From the NCBI GenBank assembly GCA_020629875.1, contig JAHDCL010000014.1, positions 1-43,690 on the forward strand: 43,690 nt of DNA, written 5' to 3'. The DNA is from Hellea sp. GTDB lineage: Bacteria; Pseudomonadota; Alphaproteobacteria; Caulobacterales; Maricaulaceae. Position 1 is the first letter of the stretch, and each line of letters starts with the position of its first letter. The notes beneath the pieces are model-generated. The model was given only the letters and a program-made list of their open reading frames with translations. It had not been told where the DNA came from and did not search any database. Made by a program: the position numbers and the translations under genes. This document shows positions 17,721 through 27,649 of this stretch, one piece after another.

Positions 17721-17999
17721 ATGAATCTATATTTGACAATTTTTATCACGGTGTTTCTGGCGGAACTAGGCGACAAGACACAGATAGCAACGGTTCTATT
17801 CGCCTCAGATTCAAGCGCCAATCGCTATATCGTATTTCTCACCGCGGCCTTTGCACTAACGATATCAACGGCACTCGCTGTTATCCTTGGCGCGGCGGGA
17901 GAGAAATATCTTAATATGCTACCCCTCAAACTTCTCGCAGGACTAGGCTTTATCTTGATTGGCGCGTTCATGGTCCTTGGTCACTTCAAGACAAGTTAA
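17721..17999 (+). CDS. half-size UPF0016/GDT1-family cation transporter
   Basis: From the ATG at 17721 the product is 92 residues with three predicted membrane helices (about 1-20, 32-53 and 62-86). It carries one copy of the family signature, LAELGDKTQIATVLFA. UPF0016 proteins (GDT1, TMEM165, MneA) export Mn2+ or Ca2+ and usually carry two such repeats in ~190-230 residues. Only one repeat is present here and the downstream gene starts its convergent 3' end 9 bp later, so no second half follows. Single-repeat versions are known and are thought to assemble as dimers or heteromers. An upstream GTG (17694) would add nine residues, but AAGG before 17721 favours the ATG. Confidence 0.85.
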   Translation: MNLYLTIFITVFLAELGDKTQIATVLFASDSSANRYIVFLTAAFALTISTALAVILGAAGEKYLNMLPLKLLAGLGFILIGAFMVLGHFKTS

Positions 18000-18008
18000 C
18001 GCGAAAAA

Positions 18009-18989
18009 TTATCCAATTAAAAGAGCGTCTGCCCGATGCGCGACTTCGGCATCAACATTTCCGCCCGAAAGTATAACGCAAATTGTTTCAAGACCTGCTT
18101 CGTCCGACAAAGCCCCCTTTAAAAGCGCTGCCATAGCCGCGGCGCCACCTGGCTCAAGCTGTACGCCTAATTCTCTCTTTGCAATGGCCATGGTCATCAA
18201 GCAGTCTAAATCGGAGACGGCGAAAACACCTGACAAAGATTTGCTATTTATAGGCCACGTCAAAACGCCTGGCTGCGGCGTCATCAGTGCATCGCAAAGC
18301 GTGGGCGGTGTTCGGGTCAGCCTTTCTCTCTTGCCAGACGTAAAAGATAATTGATGATCATTATAGTTTTGGGGTTCCGCGCCATAGATTTTCGTCCTCG
18401 GAGAGAGTTCGTTCATCGCTAAGCTAATCCCCGCACACAATCCGCCTCCGCCTATGCATGTAATCAGGGCATCAAACTCGATACCGCTCTTCGCAATCTC
18501 GAGTCCAACTGTCCCCTGACCCGAAATTATGTAAGGGTCATCATAACTAGGGACTATGACGCGCCCATCACGGTTTGAGATTTCACTCGCGATGTCTTCG
18601 CGGCTCTCCGTTTGGCGATCATATGAAACAATAGTCGCCCCATCATTGATGACGCCGGCAACCTTAACGGCTGGCGCATCTGTCGGCATGACGATGATGG
18701 CATCTATTCCAAGCTCATTAGCGGCTCTTGAGACGCCTTGCGCATGATTCCCAGAGCTATAGGCCACAACACCTCGCCCCCGTTCCTCAGCGCTCATAGC
18801 TGAAAGACGATTATACGCACCGCGATATTTAAACGCGCCGACTTTTTGATTGCATTCCGCTTTAAACCAAACGGTTTTCCCAACAAGAACATCTATCAAG
18901 TCCGAGCGCAGTAAGGGCGTCTGTACAGCCTGTCCTGAAATACGTTCGGCAGCCTTTTGCACATCTTCGAATGTCGGCATCTGAATCAT
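18009..18989 (-). CDS. threonine/serine dehydratase (fold-type II PLP enzyme)
   Basis: The 326-residue enzyme resembles threonine ammonia-lyase, serine racemase and related dehydratases that convert threonine or serine to 2-oxobutyrate or pyruvate plus ammonia. PLP Lys54 lies in QKVGAFKYRGA, SSGNHAQGVS binds the substrate carboxylate, and CIGGGGLCAGIS is the phosphate-binding glycine loop. LSGGNVD is near the end. There is no C-terminal ACT domain, so it is the short catabolic form rather than feedback-regulated IlvA. The window also encodes kbl and tdh, so two threonine-degrading routes are present. Confidence 0.9.
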   Translation of the reverse strand: MIQMPTFEDVQKAAERISGQAVQTPLLRSDLIDVLVGKTVWFKAECNQKVGAFKYRGAYNRLSAMSAEERGRGVVAYSSGNHAQGVSRAANELGIDAIIVMPTDAPAVKVAGVINDGATIVSYDRQTESREDIASEISNRDGRVIVPSYDDPYIISGQGTVGLEIAKSGIEFDALITCIGGGGLCAGISLAMNELSPRTKIYGAEPQNYNDHQLSFTSGKRERLTRTPPTLCDALMTPQPGVLTWPINSKSLSGVFAVSDLDCLMTMAIAKRELGVQLEPGGAAAMAALLKGALSDEAGLETICVILSGGNVDAEVAHRADALLIG

Positions 18990-19075
18990 ATGAAACTCTT
19001 TGCATATGGTTGGTTGACCCCCACAGTAATCAATGGAATTAAGGCCGCAACAAGAATAAAATATGGGAGACGTCC

Positions 19076-20701
19076 ATGCAGGGACTAATGATGCAGCAGG
19101 AACTAATGATCAGTGACCTGATTGAGCACGCTGCGAAAGTTCACAGAGATCGCGAGATTTACACCTTAAATGCGGATATGACCGAACACCGTTATAGCTG
19201 GGCTGATTGCGCTGCCCGCACACGCAAATTAGCAAATGCCCTAATCGCAGCGGGCATAAAAAAAGGTGACCGTGTCGCGACTATTGCTTGGAATAATTAC
19301 CGCCATATCGAAATTTATTATGCCGTGTCATCCATTGGCGCGATTGTTCACACCATCAACCCTCGCCTGAAACCCGAGCAAATCGCCTGGATGGTCAACC
19401 ATGCGGAAGATACGATGCTCATGTTCGATACGACATTTGGCCCTATCATTGACGGGGTTTCGGCCATGTGCCCCACAGTCAAAAAATGGATCTGTTTGAC
19501 GGATGGGGACAAATTGCCTGACTATAAGACAGCTGTCGTAGATTATGAAAGCTTTATTGCGGATGCCTCTGATGAAATTGAATGGCCGCGCTTTGATGAA
19601 AATACGGCTTGTACGCTATGCTACACATCGGGAACAACGGGTGATCCAAAGGGCGTTCTTTATTCACATCGTTCAACCATCCTTCATGCGATGGCAGGGT
19701 CTTTCCATGACGTTATTGGCGCTGGATCACGTGATGTCATACTTGCTGTGGTGCCGATGTTCCACGTCTCTGCCTGGGGCCTTGTCTATTCCGCCGCCAT
19801 GGTCGGGGCAAAACTTGTCATGCCGGGCCCGGGGCTTGACGGCGCGAATATGTGTAAAATGATCAACCAAGAGAAAGTTACCCTAATGGCGGGCGTTCCG
19901 ACAGTTTGGCTTGGTATTTACAATCACTCAAAAGCGAATGGCATTGACCTTCCAACTGTGAAAAAAGCGCTTGTTGGCGGCTCAGCCCTGCCCGAGTCGC
20001 TGCTGCGGGCTTATGAGCAAGACCTCGGCATACCGATGCAGCAAGGCTGGGGGATGACAGAAACAAGTCCTTTAGGCTCTACTTATGCCGCACATCCAGA
20101 TACCAATCTTGATGATTACGAAAGCACAGTTAGCGATAAGCTCTTGGCTGGGCGTCGGATCTTTGGCGTGGATATGCGTATCGTCGATGATGAAGGTAAC
20201 ATCCTGGCCGAAGATGGCGAAGCCGAAGGCCACCTCCAAGTTAAAGGTCCATGGGTCGCCAGCGGCTACTTCAAAGGCGCCGGTGCTGACGCCTTCACGG
20301 ATGATGGATGGTTCGCCACAGGTGACGTCAGCAAACTGCACCCGACTGGCTTTATGGAAATCACTGACCGCTCAAAAGATGTTATTAAATCGGGCGGCGA
20401 ATGGGTCAGTTCGATTGACGTAGAAAACGCGGCCTCTGATCACCCCGATGTAGCGATGGCCGCCTGTATCGGTATCCGTCACGAAAAATGGCAGGAGCGT
20501 CCATTCCTAATAGTGCAGCCAGTTCCTGGCAAATCCCCTGATAAGGAAGAGATCAAGAAATGCATCACAGCAAAATGCGCAAAGTGGTGGCTACCTGATG
20601 AAATCGTCTTCCAAGATGAGCTCCCCCTCGGCGCGACAGGCAAAATACTCAAACGGGAGCTCAAGGTCATTTACAAGGACCAATACACAAAGGCGGGGTA
20701 G
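19076..20701 (+). CDS. medium/long-chain fatty-acid-CoA ligase, AlkK-like
   Basis: This 541-residue ANL-superfamily adenylate-forming enzyme activates fatty acids to acyl-CoA. The N-terminus [21 protein letters not shown] is the pattern seen in Pseudomonas AlkK-type ligases. The P-loop motif is [18 protein letters not shown]. Others are [32 protein letters not shown] with the hinge Asp-Arg-Ser, and the catalytic Lys in [13 protein letters not shown]. No membrane segment is seen. The ATG at 19076 has GGGAG 6 nt upstream. It converges on the efflux gene with stops 2 bp apart. Confidence 0.92.
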   Translation: MQGLMMQQELMISDLIEHAAKVHRDREIYTLNADMTEHRYSWADCAARTRKLANALIAAGIKKGDRVATIAWNNYRHIEIYYAVSSIGAIVHTINPRLKPEQIAWMVNHAEDTMLMFDTTFGPIIDGVSAMCPTVKKWICLTDGDKLPDYKTAVVDYESFIADASDEIEWPRFDENTACTLCYTSGTTGDPKGVLYSHRSTILHAMAGSFHDVIGAGSRDVILAVVPMFHVSAWGLVYSAAMVGAKLVMPGPGLDGANMCKMINQEKVTLMAGVPTVWLGIYNHSKANGIDLPTVKKALVGGSALPESLLRAYEQDLGIPMQQGWGMTETSPLGSTYAAHPDTNLDDYESTVSDKLLAGRRIFGVDMRIVDDEGNILAEDGEAEGHLQVKGPWVASGYFKGAGADAFTDDGWFATGDVSKLHPTGFMEITDRSKDVIKSGGEWVSSIDVENAASDHPDVAMAACIGIRHEKWQERPFLIVQPVPGKSPDKEEIKKCITAKCAKWWLPDEIVFQDELPLGATGKILKRELKVIYKDQYTKAG

Positions 20702-20703
20702 CC

Positions 20704-21948
20704 CTAGCTCTTCCCCAGCCCTAACTCAAACAACCTGCCTCGTTCTGTTATCAGGACGAGGGTTAGCGATAACACCCCCAAAGCTACGAAACCCAACAAT
20801 ATTGGCGCAACCCGGCCGTCAAATTGGCTAGAAACAAGGTAACCAAATCCGCTCGCCACTGTCGTCGTAGCAAAGCCATAAAGCGCACTGGCTGTACCGG
20901 CAATTTTGCCTTGGGGCTCCATAGCTATGGCAGAAAAATTGGCGCCCAACATCCCAAAACACCCAAATGTCAGAGCAAAAAGCGGCAGGAATAAAACTAA
21001 TTTTTCGCCGGCAACTTGCATAACGACATAGTTGCTAAACGCCAAAATCGTAAAAACAATCAGAACGCCATGACTAATGCGGCGCATCCCATATTTTTCA
21101 ACAACGCGGCTATTCGTAAAATTAGCTACAGCTAATGTTCCTGCGATAATGGCAAACCAAATCGCGAAGCGCTCACCAACGCCAAAGGTATCGTAAAAAA
21201 TTTGTTCGGCTGAAGCAATAAAGGCAAATAGGGCGCCGAATATAACGCCGCTTGCGGCCATATATCCCAGCGTGACACGAGTAGTTAGTACTTGATGAAA
21301 ACCTGATAAGGCCTTTCTGACGCTTAATTGTTGTTGGTTTTCGGGCGTCAAAGTTTCAGGCAATCTAAATTGGACCCATAAAAGTAAAAGACTACCCGCG
21401 AGTCCTAAAACGCCAAACATCCACTTCCATCCAGCGATCATCATGACACCCTGCCCGATGGCTGGCGCGATGATTGGGATAATCATAAAAATTGTCATCA
21501 CCAGCGACATGATACGTGCCATGGCTCGCCCAGCGGTAAGGTCACGGACAATGGAAACAGCGATAACCCGTATTCCAGAGGCAAATATTCCTTGCAAAAA
21601 CCGCACAAGAAGCAATAGGGCGAATGACGTCGTCGCCATACAAAGAAAAGCGAAGAGGACATAAGCTGCAATGCAAATCTGCAACAGGGACTTTCGGCCA
21701 AATCTGTCCGAAACAGGTCCAAAAAACAGTTGGGGCACCCCAAAACCAATGATGTAACTATAGAGTAGCCATTGCTGCTGGTTACCCGACACCCCGTAAT
21801 AATCTGCGATAACACCCATAGCGGGCAGCATTATGTCAATTGCGAAGGCATTGAGCGCCATCATAGATGCAACCATGCAAACGAATTCCCACATCGGCAT
21901 CGGAAGCTTTGTTTCCGCAATGGTGTTGATTTTCAGGTTTGCGCTCAT
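20704..21948 (-). CDS. Bcr/CflA-type multidrug efflux MFS transporter
   Basis: The 414-residue inner-membrane protein has 12 predicted transmembrane helices and the major-facilitator A motif GPVSDRFGRKS after helix 2. The first periplasmic region carries IDIMLPAMGVIADYYGVSGNQQQW, and SIVRDLTAGRAMARIMSLVM follows helix 4. These are typical of the Bcr/CflA drug:H+ antiporter subfamily. The substrate cannot be predicted. It is monocistronic and reads away from the nitroreductase across a 59-bp gap. Confidence 0.9.
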   Translation of the reverse strand: MSANLKINTIAETKLPMPMWEFVCMVASMMALNAFAIDIMLPAMGVIADYYGVSGNQQQWLLYSYIIGFGVPQLFFGPVSDRFGRKSLLQICIAAYVLFAFLCMATTSFALLLLVRFLQGIFASGIRVIAVSIVRDLTAGRAMARIMSLVMTIFMIIPIIAPAIGQGVMMIAGWKWMFGVLGLAGSLLLLWVQFRLPETLTPENQQQLSVRKALSGFHQVLTTRVTLGYMAASGVIFGALFAFIASAEQIFYDTFGVGERFAIWFAIIAGTLAVANFTNSRVVEKYGMRRISHGVLIVFTILAFSNYVVMQVAGEKLVLFLPLFALTFGCFGMLGANFSAIAMEPQGKIAGTASALYGFATTTVASGFGYLVSSQFDGRVAPILLGFVALGVLSLTLVLITERGRLFELGLGKS

Positions 21949-22007
21949 TTAAGGGATATGCGCTCGAACCAATAGTCTGGCAAGTCAGAATAGAGTTGCA
22001 AAATTGA

Positions 22008-22682
22008 CTAATCTAAGATGGTGCTTATCTCGGAAATATCTTTTTTAACAAGTGCATGTTTAGGCACCTTGGCGTGCTTCGCTGGATAACCCACAACCAT
22101 CAAGACAAAGGGTTTTTCATCCTTTGGCCGCTCACAAATATCCCGCAGAAACCCCATTGGGGCAGGTGTGTGAGTTAATGTTCCAAGCCCAGCGGAATGA
22201 AGGGCGGTGATCAACATACCCGTTGCCAGCCCTACGGACTCTGTGACGTAATAATTTTTCTTATCCTGTCCCAGTTTTTCCCCGCCGCGGCGTTGCGCGA
22301 ATACAGCAATCAACCAGGGCGCGGTCTCAAGGAAAGGTTTGCTTGCGTCCGTGCCAAGAGGGGCGAGAGCGTCCAGCCATTCATCGGGCGCTTTACCCCC
22401 ATAAAACTCAGCTTCCTCAGCCTCGGCTGCAACCCTAATTCGGCGCTTTGTTTCGGAATCAGAAATTGCCACGAAATGCCAAGGTTGATGGTTGGCGCCG
22501 CTAGGGGCCGTTCCAGCCGCTTGAATGCAGGTTTCTATCAATTCACGGGAAACGGGCTTATCAGAAAACTCTCGAATGGTACGGCGCTTGCGAAGCGTCT
22601 CTAAAACCATATCGGCACGCGCTTGCATCTCGGCCTCACTCAGCGCTTCATAGCCTTCTAGCGGAACATATTCAGCGTTCAT
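22008..22682 (-). CDS. nitroreductase family FMN oxidoreductase
   Basis: The 224-residue protein belongs to the NfsB/FRase-like nitroreductase fold. [13 protein letters not shown] at the N-terminus supplies FMN-phosphate contacts, followed by [19 protein letters not shown], a [29 protein letters not shown] segment and [11 protein letters not shown]. These enzymes reduce nitroaromatics, quinones or enones with NAD(P)H. Some relatives are dehalogenases, for example the iodotyrosine deiodinase-like group, and the long [27 protein letters not shown] lid resembles that group. The ATG at 22682 overlaps the tdh stop as ATGA, so it is the third gene of the kbl-tdh operon. The TTG at 22694 is an unlikely alternative start. 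Confidence 0.9.
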   Translation of the reverse strand: MNAEYVPLEGYEALSEAEMQARADMVLETLRKRRTIREFSDKPVSRELIETCIQAAGTAPSGANHQPWHFVAISDSETKRRIRVAAEAEEAEFYGGKAPDEWLDALAPLGTDASKPFLETAPWLIAVFAQRRGGEKLGQDKKNYYVTESVGLATGMLITALHSAGLGTLTHTPAPMGFLRDICERPKDEKPFVLMVVGYPAKHAKVPKHALVKKDISEISTILD

Positions 22683-23725
22683 ATTTCGGTCCAATCCAGG
22701 ATGACTTTCCCGCTCTTTCCAGTTTCCATCAAATCAAAGGCTTTCTGAAAATCACGTGCCGCAAAACGATGTGTTATCATCGGCGTCATATCGAGGCCAC
22801 TATCGAGTAAAGCCAGCATTTTGTACCATGTCTCATACATTTGACGTCCATAGATACCTTTGAGGGTCAACGCCTTTCCGACAAGTTTTCCAAAGTCGAC
22901 AGGGAAAGGCTTGGACGGAATACCAAGCATGGCAATATTCCCGCCCATCAACATAACGTCGAGCATCTGATTAAAGGCAGGCTCCGCACCGCTCATTTCC
23001 AATCCAACATCAAAGCCTTCATTCATGCCAATTTCAGCCATAACGTCTCGGAGGTTTTCATTAGCCGGATTTACCATGCGCGTACGGGTCGTGACACTTT
23101 TGGCAAACTCTAAGCGCCAGTCATTGATATCGGTTAATACGATGCGCCGGGCACCTGATTTTTCGGCGACAGCTGCCGCCATAATTCCTATCGGCCCCGC
23201 GCCCGTGATAAGGACATCCTCGCCTACCAGATCGAAGGCAAGCGCGGTATGCACAGCATTACCCAATGGATCCATGATAGACGCAATCTCGAGCGGAAAA
23301 TTATCTTTTAGCGGAATCACGTTAAACTCAGGTAAGGCAAGATATTGGGCGAAGGCCCCAGGGAGATTGACTCCAATTCCTTTTGTATCTGGATCCAGAT
23401 GAAATTTGCCTGCCCGAGCGTTGCGGGACCTCGTGCCAACGACATGCCCTTCCCCGGTCACGCGGTCTCCGACCTTCACGCGGCGAACAGTTGACCCTAT
23501 AGCTGCAACCGTCCCGCCATATTCATGGCCAACAACCAGTCCAACTGGTACATTTTTTTGAGCCCACTGATCCCATTTATAAATATGCATATCGGTCCCG
23601 CAAATCGCAGTACGTTCAATTTTAATCAGCACCTCATTAGGTTCAATTTTCGGAACGGGAACCTCTTTGAGCCACAATCCCTTCTCAGCTTTGGCCTTGA
23701 CGAGCGCTTTCATCGTTTGCGTCAT
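22679..23725 (-). CDS. tdh: L-threonine 3-dehydrogenase lacking the structural zinc cysteines
   Basis: Tdh oxidises threonine to 2-amino-3-ketobutyrate with NAD+, feeding Kbl. The 348-residue medium-chain dehydrogenase retains catalytic zinc ligands Cys42 and His67-Glu68. It also keeps the Rossmann motif [13 protein letters not shown] and the family-specific stretches [32 protein letters not shown] and [16 protein letters not shown]. The structural zinc lobe, which carries four cysteines in E. coli Tdh, is present here at about 94-112. The four positions read Gly97, Ser100, Ala103 and Asp111 instead. The gene overlaps kbl upstream (ATGA) and the nitroreductase downstream (ATGA). Confidence 0.95.
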   Translation of the reverse strand: MTQTMKALVKAKAEKGLWLKEVPVPKIEPNEVLIKIERTAICGTDMHIYKWDQWAQKNVPVGLVVGHEYGGTVAAIGSTVRRVKVGDRVTGEGHVVGTRSRNARAGKFHLDPDTKGIGVNLPGAFAQYLALPEFNVIPLKDNFPLEIASIMDPLGNAVHTALAFDLVGEDVLITGAGPIGIMAAAVAEKSGARRIVLTDINDWRLEFAKSVTTRTRMVNPANENLRDVMAEIGMNEGFDVGLEMSGAEPAFNQMLDVMLMGGNIAMLGIPSKPFPVDFGKLVGKALTLKGIYGRQMYETWYKMLALLDSGLDMTPMITHRFAARDFQKAFDLMETGKSGKVILDWTEI

Positions 23726-24924
23726 ATCACACCCAACTCTTTTCCGACCTTGGTAAAGGCGGCAATCGCCTTATCAATGTGAGACGACGTATGAGCAGCG
23801 CTCATTTGTGTACGAATGCGGGCGGCCCCTTTAGCCACGACAGGGAAGAAGAACCCAATAACATAGATGCCCTCATCGAGCAGTTTTGCCGCCATTTCCT
23901 GCGCGATTACTGCATCACCCAGCATCACTGGAATAATGGGATGTTCGCCATCTGGAATCGTGAAGCCGGCCGCTGTCATCCCTTCACGAAATTGCTTAGC
24001 ATTAGCAAATATTTGGGTGCGGAGGGCATCGCCCTCTTTAGCCAGTTCAATGGCTTTCAGGCTCGCCCCCACAAGAGACGGAGCAAGACTATTGGAGAAA
24101 AGATAGGGACGCGAACGTTGACGCAACATATCGATAATGGATTGCTGGGCACAGGTAAAACCACCCATTGCGCCGCCGAGTGCTTTGCCCAATGTGCCGG
24201 TAAGGATATCAATTTCGCCTTCGACACCGCAAAAAGCGGCTGTGCCGCGTCCGCCGTCACCTAGAAACCCCGTCGAATGACAATCATCCACCATAAGCAA
24301 GGCGTCATATTTCTTTTTAAGAGCAACAATTTCGCCTAATTTAGCGATCGTGCCGTCCATGGAAAACACACCATCAGTGGCAATCATGATATGGCGCGCC
24401 CCATCGGCCCGCGCTTGTTTAAGCTGATCCTCTAAGTCAGCCATATCGCTTGTTTTATAGCGATAGCGTTTGGCCTTGCACAGGCGAATACCATCAATGA
24501 TAGAGGCGTGATTAAGGGCATCCGATATGATGGCATCCTCAGGGCCTAATAGCGGTTCGAACACACCGCCATTGGCATCAAAACAGGCGGCGTATAAAAT
24601 CGAATCTTCAAAACCGAGCCAATTGGCAATTTTCTTCTCTAGCTCTCTATGCTGTCCCTGCGTGCCGCAAATAAAACGCACAGAAGCCATTCCAAAACCG
24701 TGCTCTTCGACGGCCTGCTCTGAGGCTTTGATGAGTTCAGGATGATCGGCCAAACCCAGATAGTTATTAGCGCAGAAATTTATGACCCTACGCGTCTGAC
24801 CATTTTCGGTAACAATTATATCGGCGGCCTGTTTACTGGTTATCAAACGCTCACGCTTATACAGTCCATCATCTTTGATGGTCTGGAGTTCCGCGTCTAA
24901 ATTCGTATAAAAGGCTGTACTCAT
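23722..24924 (-). CDS. kbl: 2-amino-3-ketobutyrate CoA ligase (glycine C-acetyltransferase)
   Basis: Kbl cleaves 2-amino-3-ketobutyrate with CoA to glycine and acetyl-CoA, completing threonine catabolism started by Tdh. The 400-residue alpha-oxoamine synthase shows [65 protein letters not shown] and [14 protein letters not shown] with the PLP Lys. [13 protein letters not shown] lies near the C-terminus. Length is normal. It is the first gene of the kbl-tdh-nitroreductase operon and is divergent from the uracil-DNA glycosylase-family gene over 52 bp. Confidence 0.96.
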   Translation of the reverse strand: MSTAFYTNLDAELQTIKDDGLYKRERLITSKQAADIIVTENGQTRRVINFCANNYLGLADHPELIKASEQAVEEHGFGMASVRFICGTQGQHRELEKKIANWLGFEDSILYAACFDANGGVFEPLLGPEDAIISDALNHASIIDGIRLCKAKRYRYKTSDMADLEDQLKQARADGARHIMIATDGVFSMDGTIAKLGEIVALKKKYDALLMVDDCHSTGFLGDGGRGTAAFCGVEGEIDILTGTLGKALGGAMGGFTCAQQSIIDMLRQRSRPYLFSNSLAPSLVGASLKAIELAKEGDALRTQIFANAKQFREGMTAAGFTIPDGEHPIIPVMLGDAVIAQEMAAKLLDEGIYVIGFFFPVVAKGAARIRTQMSAAHTSSHIDKAIAAFTKVGKELGVI

Positions 24925-24976
24925 AGCTAATTCCTTACCCTATGAGACAGACATACGCGTCTGGCATTCAAAAATC

Positions 24977-25609
24977 ATGCGTTTATTCAATCTTCAGGAG
25001 GAAATCGTTTCAATCCCAACAGATATAGAAGGCTTGAAAGAGAAAATTCGCCGATGCGACGTCTGCGCCCATGCGGTAAAGCCTTTGCCTGTTACGCCGA
25101 AACCTATCTTGCAGGGAAATACGAAATCCAAAATCCGTATCATTGGCCAGGCCCCTGGAACTCTGGCCCATGCTAGCGGACGGCCTTTTACCGACCCGTC
25201 AGGCACGCGCCTGCGGGATTGGTTGGGCGTTAGCGAGACCGAATTTTATGATGAAGACCTCTTCGCCATTACGCCAATGGGTTTCTGTTTTCCCGGCCAA
25301 GACAACAAAGGTGGAGACTTGCCTCCGCGCAAAGAATGCGCACCGCTTTGGCAGGCGCCTTTGACCGAAACATTAGAGGGCGTAGAGTTGACTCTGCTCG
25401 TCGGCATGTATGCGGTGAAGGAATATCTGGGAGACAGGGCAGAACGGAACCTGACGGAAACTGTTAAACATTGGCGTAATTATGGCCCCGACATTATGCC
25501 TATGCCGCACCCGAGTTGGAGAAACAATGGCTGGATTAAACGCCATGACTGGTTTGCTGAAGAGCTTGTCGAATTAAAACGTCGTATTCGCGAGTTGATC
25601 GGGGCTTAA
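24977..25609 (+). CDS. uracil-DNA glycosylase superfamily protein (family 4-like)
   Basis: The 210-residue product has the superfamily motif IIGQAPGTLAHASGRPFTDPSG at about 55-76 and a C-terminal MPHPSWRN motif in place of the HPS loop. Cys27, Cys30, Cys104 and Cys121 are spaced so that they could bind a [4Fe-4S] cluster, as in family 4 enzymes. It belongs to the group usually annotated only as uracil-DNA glycosylase family protein, whose activity is not well tested. The ATG at 24977 lacks a clear ribosome binding site; an AGGAGG lies 15 nt inside the gene with no suitable start after it. Its last 36 bp overlap the 3' end of pbpC on the other strand. Confidence 0.82.
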   Translation: MRLFNLQEEIVSIPTDIEGLKEKIRRCDVCAHAVKPLPVTPKPILQGNTKSKIRIIGQAPGTLAHASGRPFTDPSGTRLRDWLGVSETEFYDEDLFAITPMGFCFPGQDNKGGDLPPRKECAPLWQAPLTETLEGVELTLLVGMYAVKEYLGDRAERNLTETVKHWRNYGPDIMPMPHPSWRNNGWIKRHDWFAEELVELKRRIRELIGA

Positions 25610-27649
25610 GACCTGTACATGCGAGACGCTCTCTCGCCCCATAACGTCAACGGCGCTAACTTTATAAAACCCAGTTGTCTGAGGATACCAAATGGCTTTC
25701 CCATTTTCACGCTTCAGAGGCTGGCCATCAATATAAAAATTTGGCTTGCCCTGCTCTGCTCTCGCAGAGAGACTAAATCCTCTCGCCTCATCTCCAAAAC
25801 TACTCGCAAGGATTTCGGCTCCATCAGGCGGAAACAAAATCTGCGGACCTTGAGATGTTGCATCCGCAACATGCGATAAACCATCAGGGGCTCTTTCATC
25901 CTTCAAATATGGCTCACTTTGTCCTTTAAAAGGAAGTTGGGCGAATATATCAAATAGTAATGGCGCGGCAGCCAATCGGCCAGTCTCACCTGTACGCGGT
26001 GCCCCGTCCGGACGTCCAACCCAAACAATCACTGTCCAATCATCCGTATATCCCGCAGCCCAAGCATCCCGAAAGCCATAAGACGTTCCTGTCTTATAAG
26101 CGATAGGCGGAGCATTCTGCGCAAGCCAGGCAGGTACACGGCCGGAAGGCGTTGGGGCTTGACGGAGGATCTGCGTAATCTCAGACGCAGCATTTTCGGA
26201 TACGAGTTGAAAAATGCTCGGCTCCGCGACCTCATCTGTCCAAATCAAAGGCTTGGCCGTCCCGCCATTGGCAAGAGCGGCATAGAGCACCGCAAGGTCG
26301 TTGACGGATAAACCTGCCCCACCGAGCGCTAATGCTAACCCCGCGCCCTCGCCGCCGCCGCTTAGATGGGTGATATCTGTTCCAGCCTCTTCTAGCGCCA
26401 TCTCAAATCGTTGCCCGCCTACATAGTCAAGCATAGCAACGGCTGGGACATTTAGGGAATGACGCAAAGCTTCATAGATGCGCACATCGCCATAATAGCG
26501 CCTGTTAAAGTTTTCTGGCTGATAACTTCCAAACCGTGTCGGGGCGTCTTTGACAAAACTCCCCGCACTTGCAAACCCATCATCAATAGCTAGCGCGTAT
26601 ATAAAGGGTTTAAGCGTGGAGCCGGGACTGCGTGCGCGATTAGTCATATCTATCCAGCCGCCTGGGCGGTTACGATCAGCAGAAGCAATATGGGCGCGAA
26701 CCTCCATCGTGCGATTATCAACGATAGTCACGGCCGTATTCACTTGTTCGTTTAGAGGCGTAACGAAATCTGCCGTTTGGCTCTCCAATTTTTCTTGCAT
26801 ATGGTGGTCAATGGTTGTCCGAACCCTTTGGCCGCCTGCTGCCAGTCCATAGGCCGTAATCCATGCCATTTCAGGAATGTTGTGACGCTTTGAGCTAACC
26901 ACGACGTCTTTGGCCTCGGCGGCGCGGCGCAAGTCCAGAGCATTTCTTTCAACCAGTTTCTCTAAGATATAATCCCTGCCCTTTGTCGCCATTTCAGGCT
27001 TGAGGTCAGGCCGCCGAGAATCCGGCGCCTGTGGAAGCGCGATAAGCAAGGCTATTTCCGCATCTGTCAAAAAGTGAGGTGGCTTTCCAAAATATGCGAG
27101 AGAAGCTGCGGTGACGCCTTCAAGGTTCCCGCCATAAGAAACGCGCGTAAGATAACTTTCTAATATCTCATCTTTGCTCATGAAGAGTTCGAGCTGCAGC
27201 GCCTTAAAGCTTTCTATAATTTTAGACTTCAGCACCCGCTCGCGCGGTTCATATTGCCGAACTAGCTGCATGGTGAGGGTCGAGGCTCCGGAGACAGGTT
27301 TACCTGCTCGTCTCCACGACCGTATAGCGCGGCCAATAGCTGGAACATCAACGCCGCTATGAGAATAAAAACGCTTATCTTCGACCGCGATGAGCGCGTT
27401 CACAAAACGCGGGTCAATCTCTTCGAGCTTTGCCGGTATACGCCAAATGCCATCATCAACAGTAAAGCCCGTCAGCCAATGCCCGTCACGGTCCGTCACC
27501 ACAGCAGAATTGTGCTGAACGGCTTCGAGCGGCGGCGGGAACATAATATTCAAACCGATAAAGGCGGTGATGATAGCCGCCAAGCTATGCGTCAGCCACT
27601 TGGGGTAAGTTATGACCCTTTTTGGATATTTAAATGACCAAGCTATCAA
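25574..27649 (-). CDS. pbpC: penicillin-binding protein 1C
   Basis: This 691-residue bifunctional peptidoglycan synthase has an N-terminal membrane anchor (about 20-40). The GT51 glycosyltransferase has catalytic Glu90 in VEDKRFYSHSGVD and GASTLTMQLVRQ. The transpeptidase has SPGSTLKPF (Ser344, Lys347), HSLN (Ser398, Asn400) and YKTGTSYGFRDAWAAGY. The C-terminal ~90 residues form the BiPBP_C domain found in PBP1C (FYIDGQPLKRENGKAIWYP). The start overlaps the alpha-2-macroglobulin stop as ATGA. The same pair (yfhM-pbpC) occurs in E. coli, where the two are thought to cooperate in periplasmic defence and wall repair. Confidence 0.95.
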   Translation of the reverse strand: MIAWSFKYPKRVITYPKWLTHSLAAIITAFIGLNIMFPPPLEAVQHNSAVVTDRDGHWLTGFTVDDGIWRIPAKLEEIDPRFVNALIAVEDKRFYSHSGVDVPAIGRAIRSWRRAGKPVSGASTLTMQLVRQYEPRERVLKSKIIESFKALQLELFMSKDEILESYLTRVSYGGNLEGVTAASLAYFGKPPHFLTDAEIALLIALPQAPDSRRPDLKPEMATKGRDYILEKLVERNALDLRRAAEAKDVVVSSKRHNIPEMAWITAYGLAAGGQRVRTTIDHHMQEKLESQTADFVTPLNEQVNTAVTIVDNRTMEVRAHIASADRNRPGGWIDMTNRARSPGSTLKPFIYALAIDDGFASAGSFVKDAPTRFGSYQPENFNRRYYGDVRIYEALRHSLNVPAVAMLDYVGGQRFEMALEEAGTDITHLSGGGEGAGLALALGGAGLSVNDLAVLYAALANGGTAKPLIWTDEVAEPSIFQLVSENAASEITQILRQAPTPSGRVPAWLAQNAPPIAYKTGTSYGFRDAWAAGYTDDWTVIVWVGRPDGAPRTGETGRLAAAPLLFDIFAQLPFKGQSEPYLKDERAPDGLSHVADATSQGPQILFPPDGAEILASSFGDEARGFSLSARAEQGKPNFYIDGQPLKRENGKAIWYPQTTGFYKVSAVDVMGRESVSHVQVLSPDQLANTTF

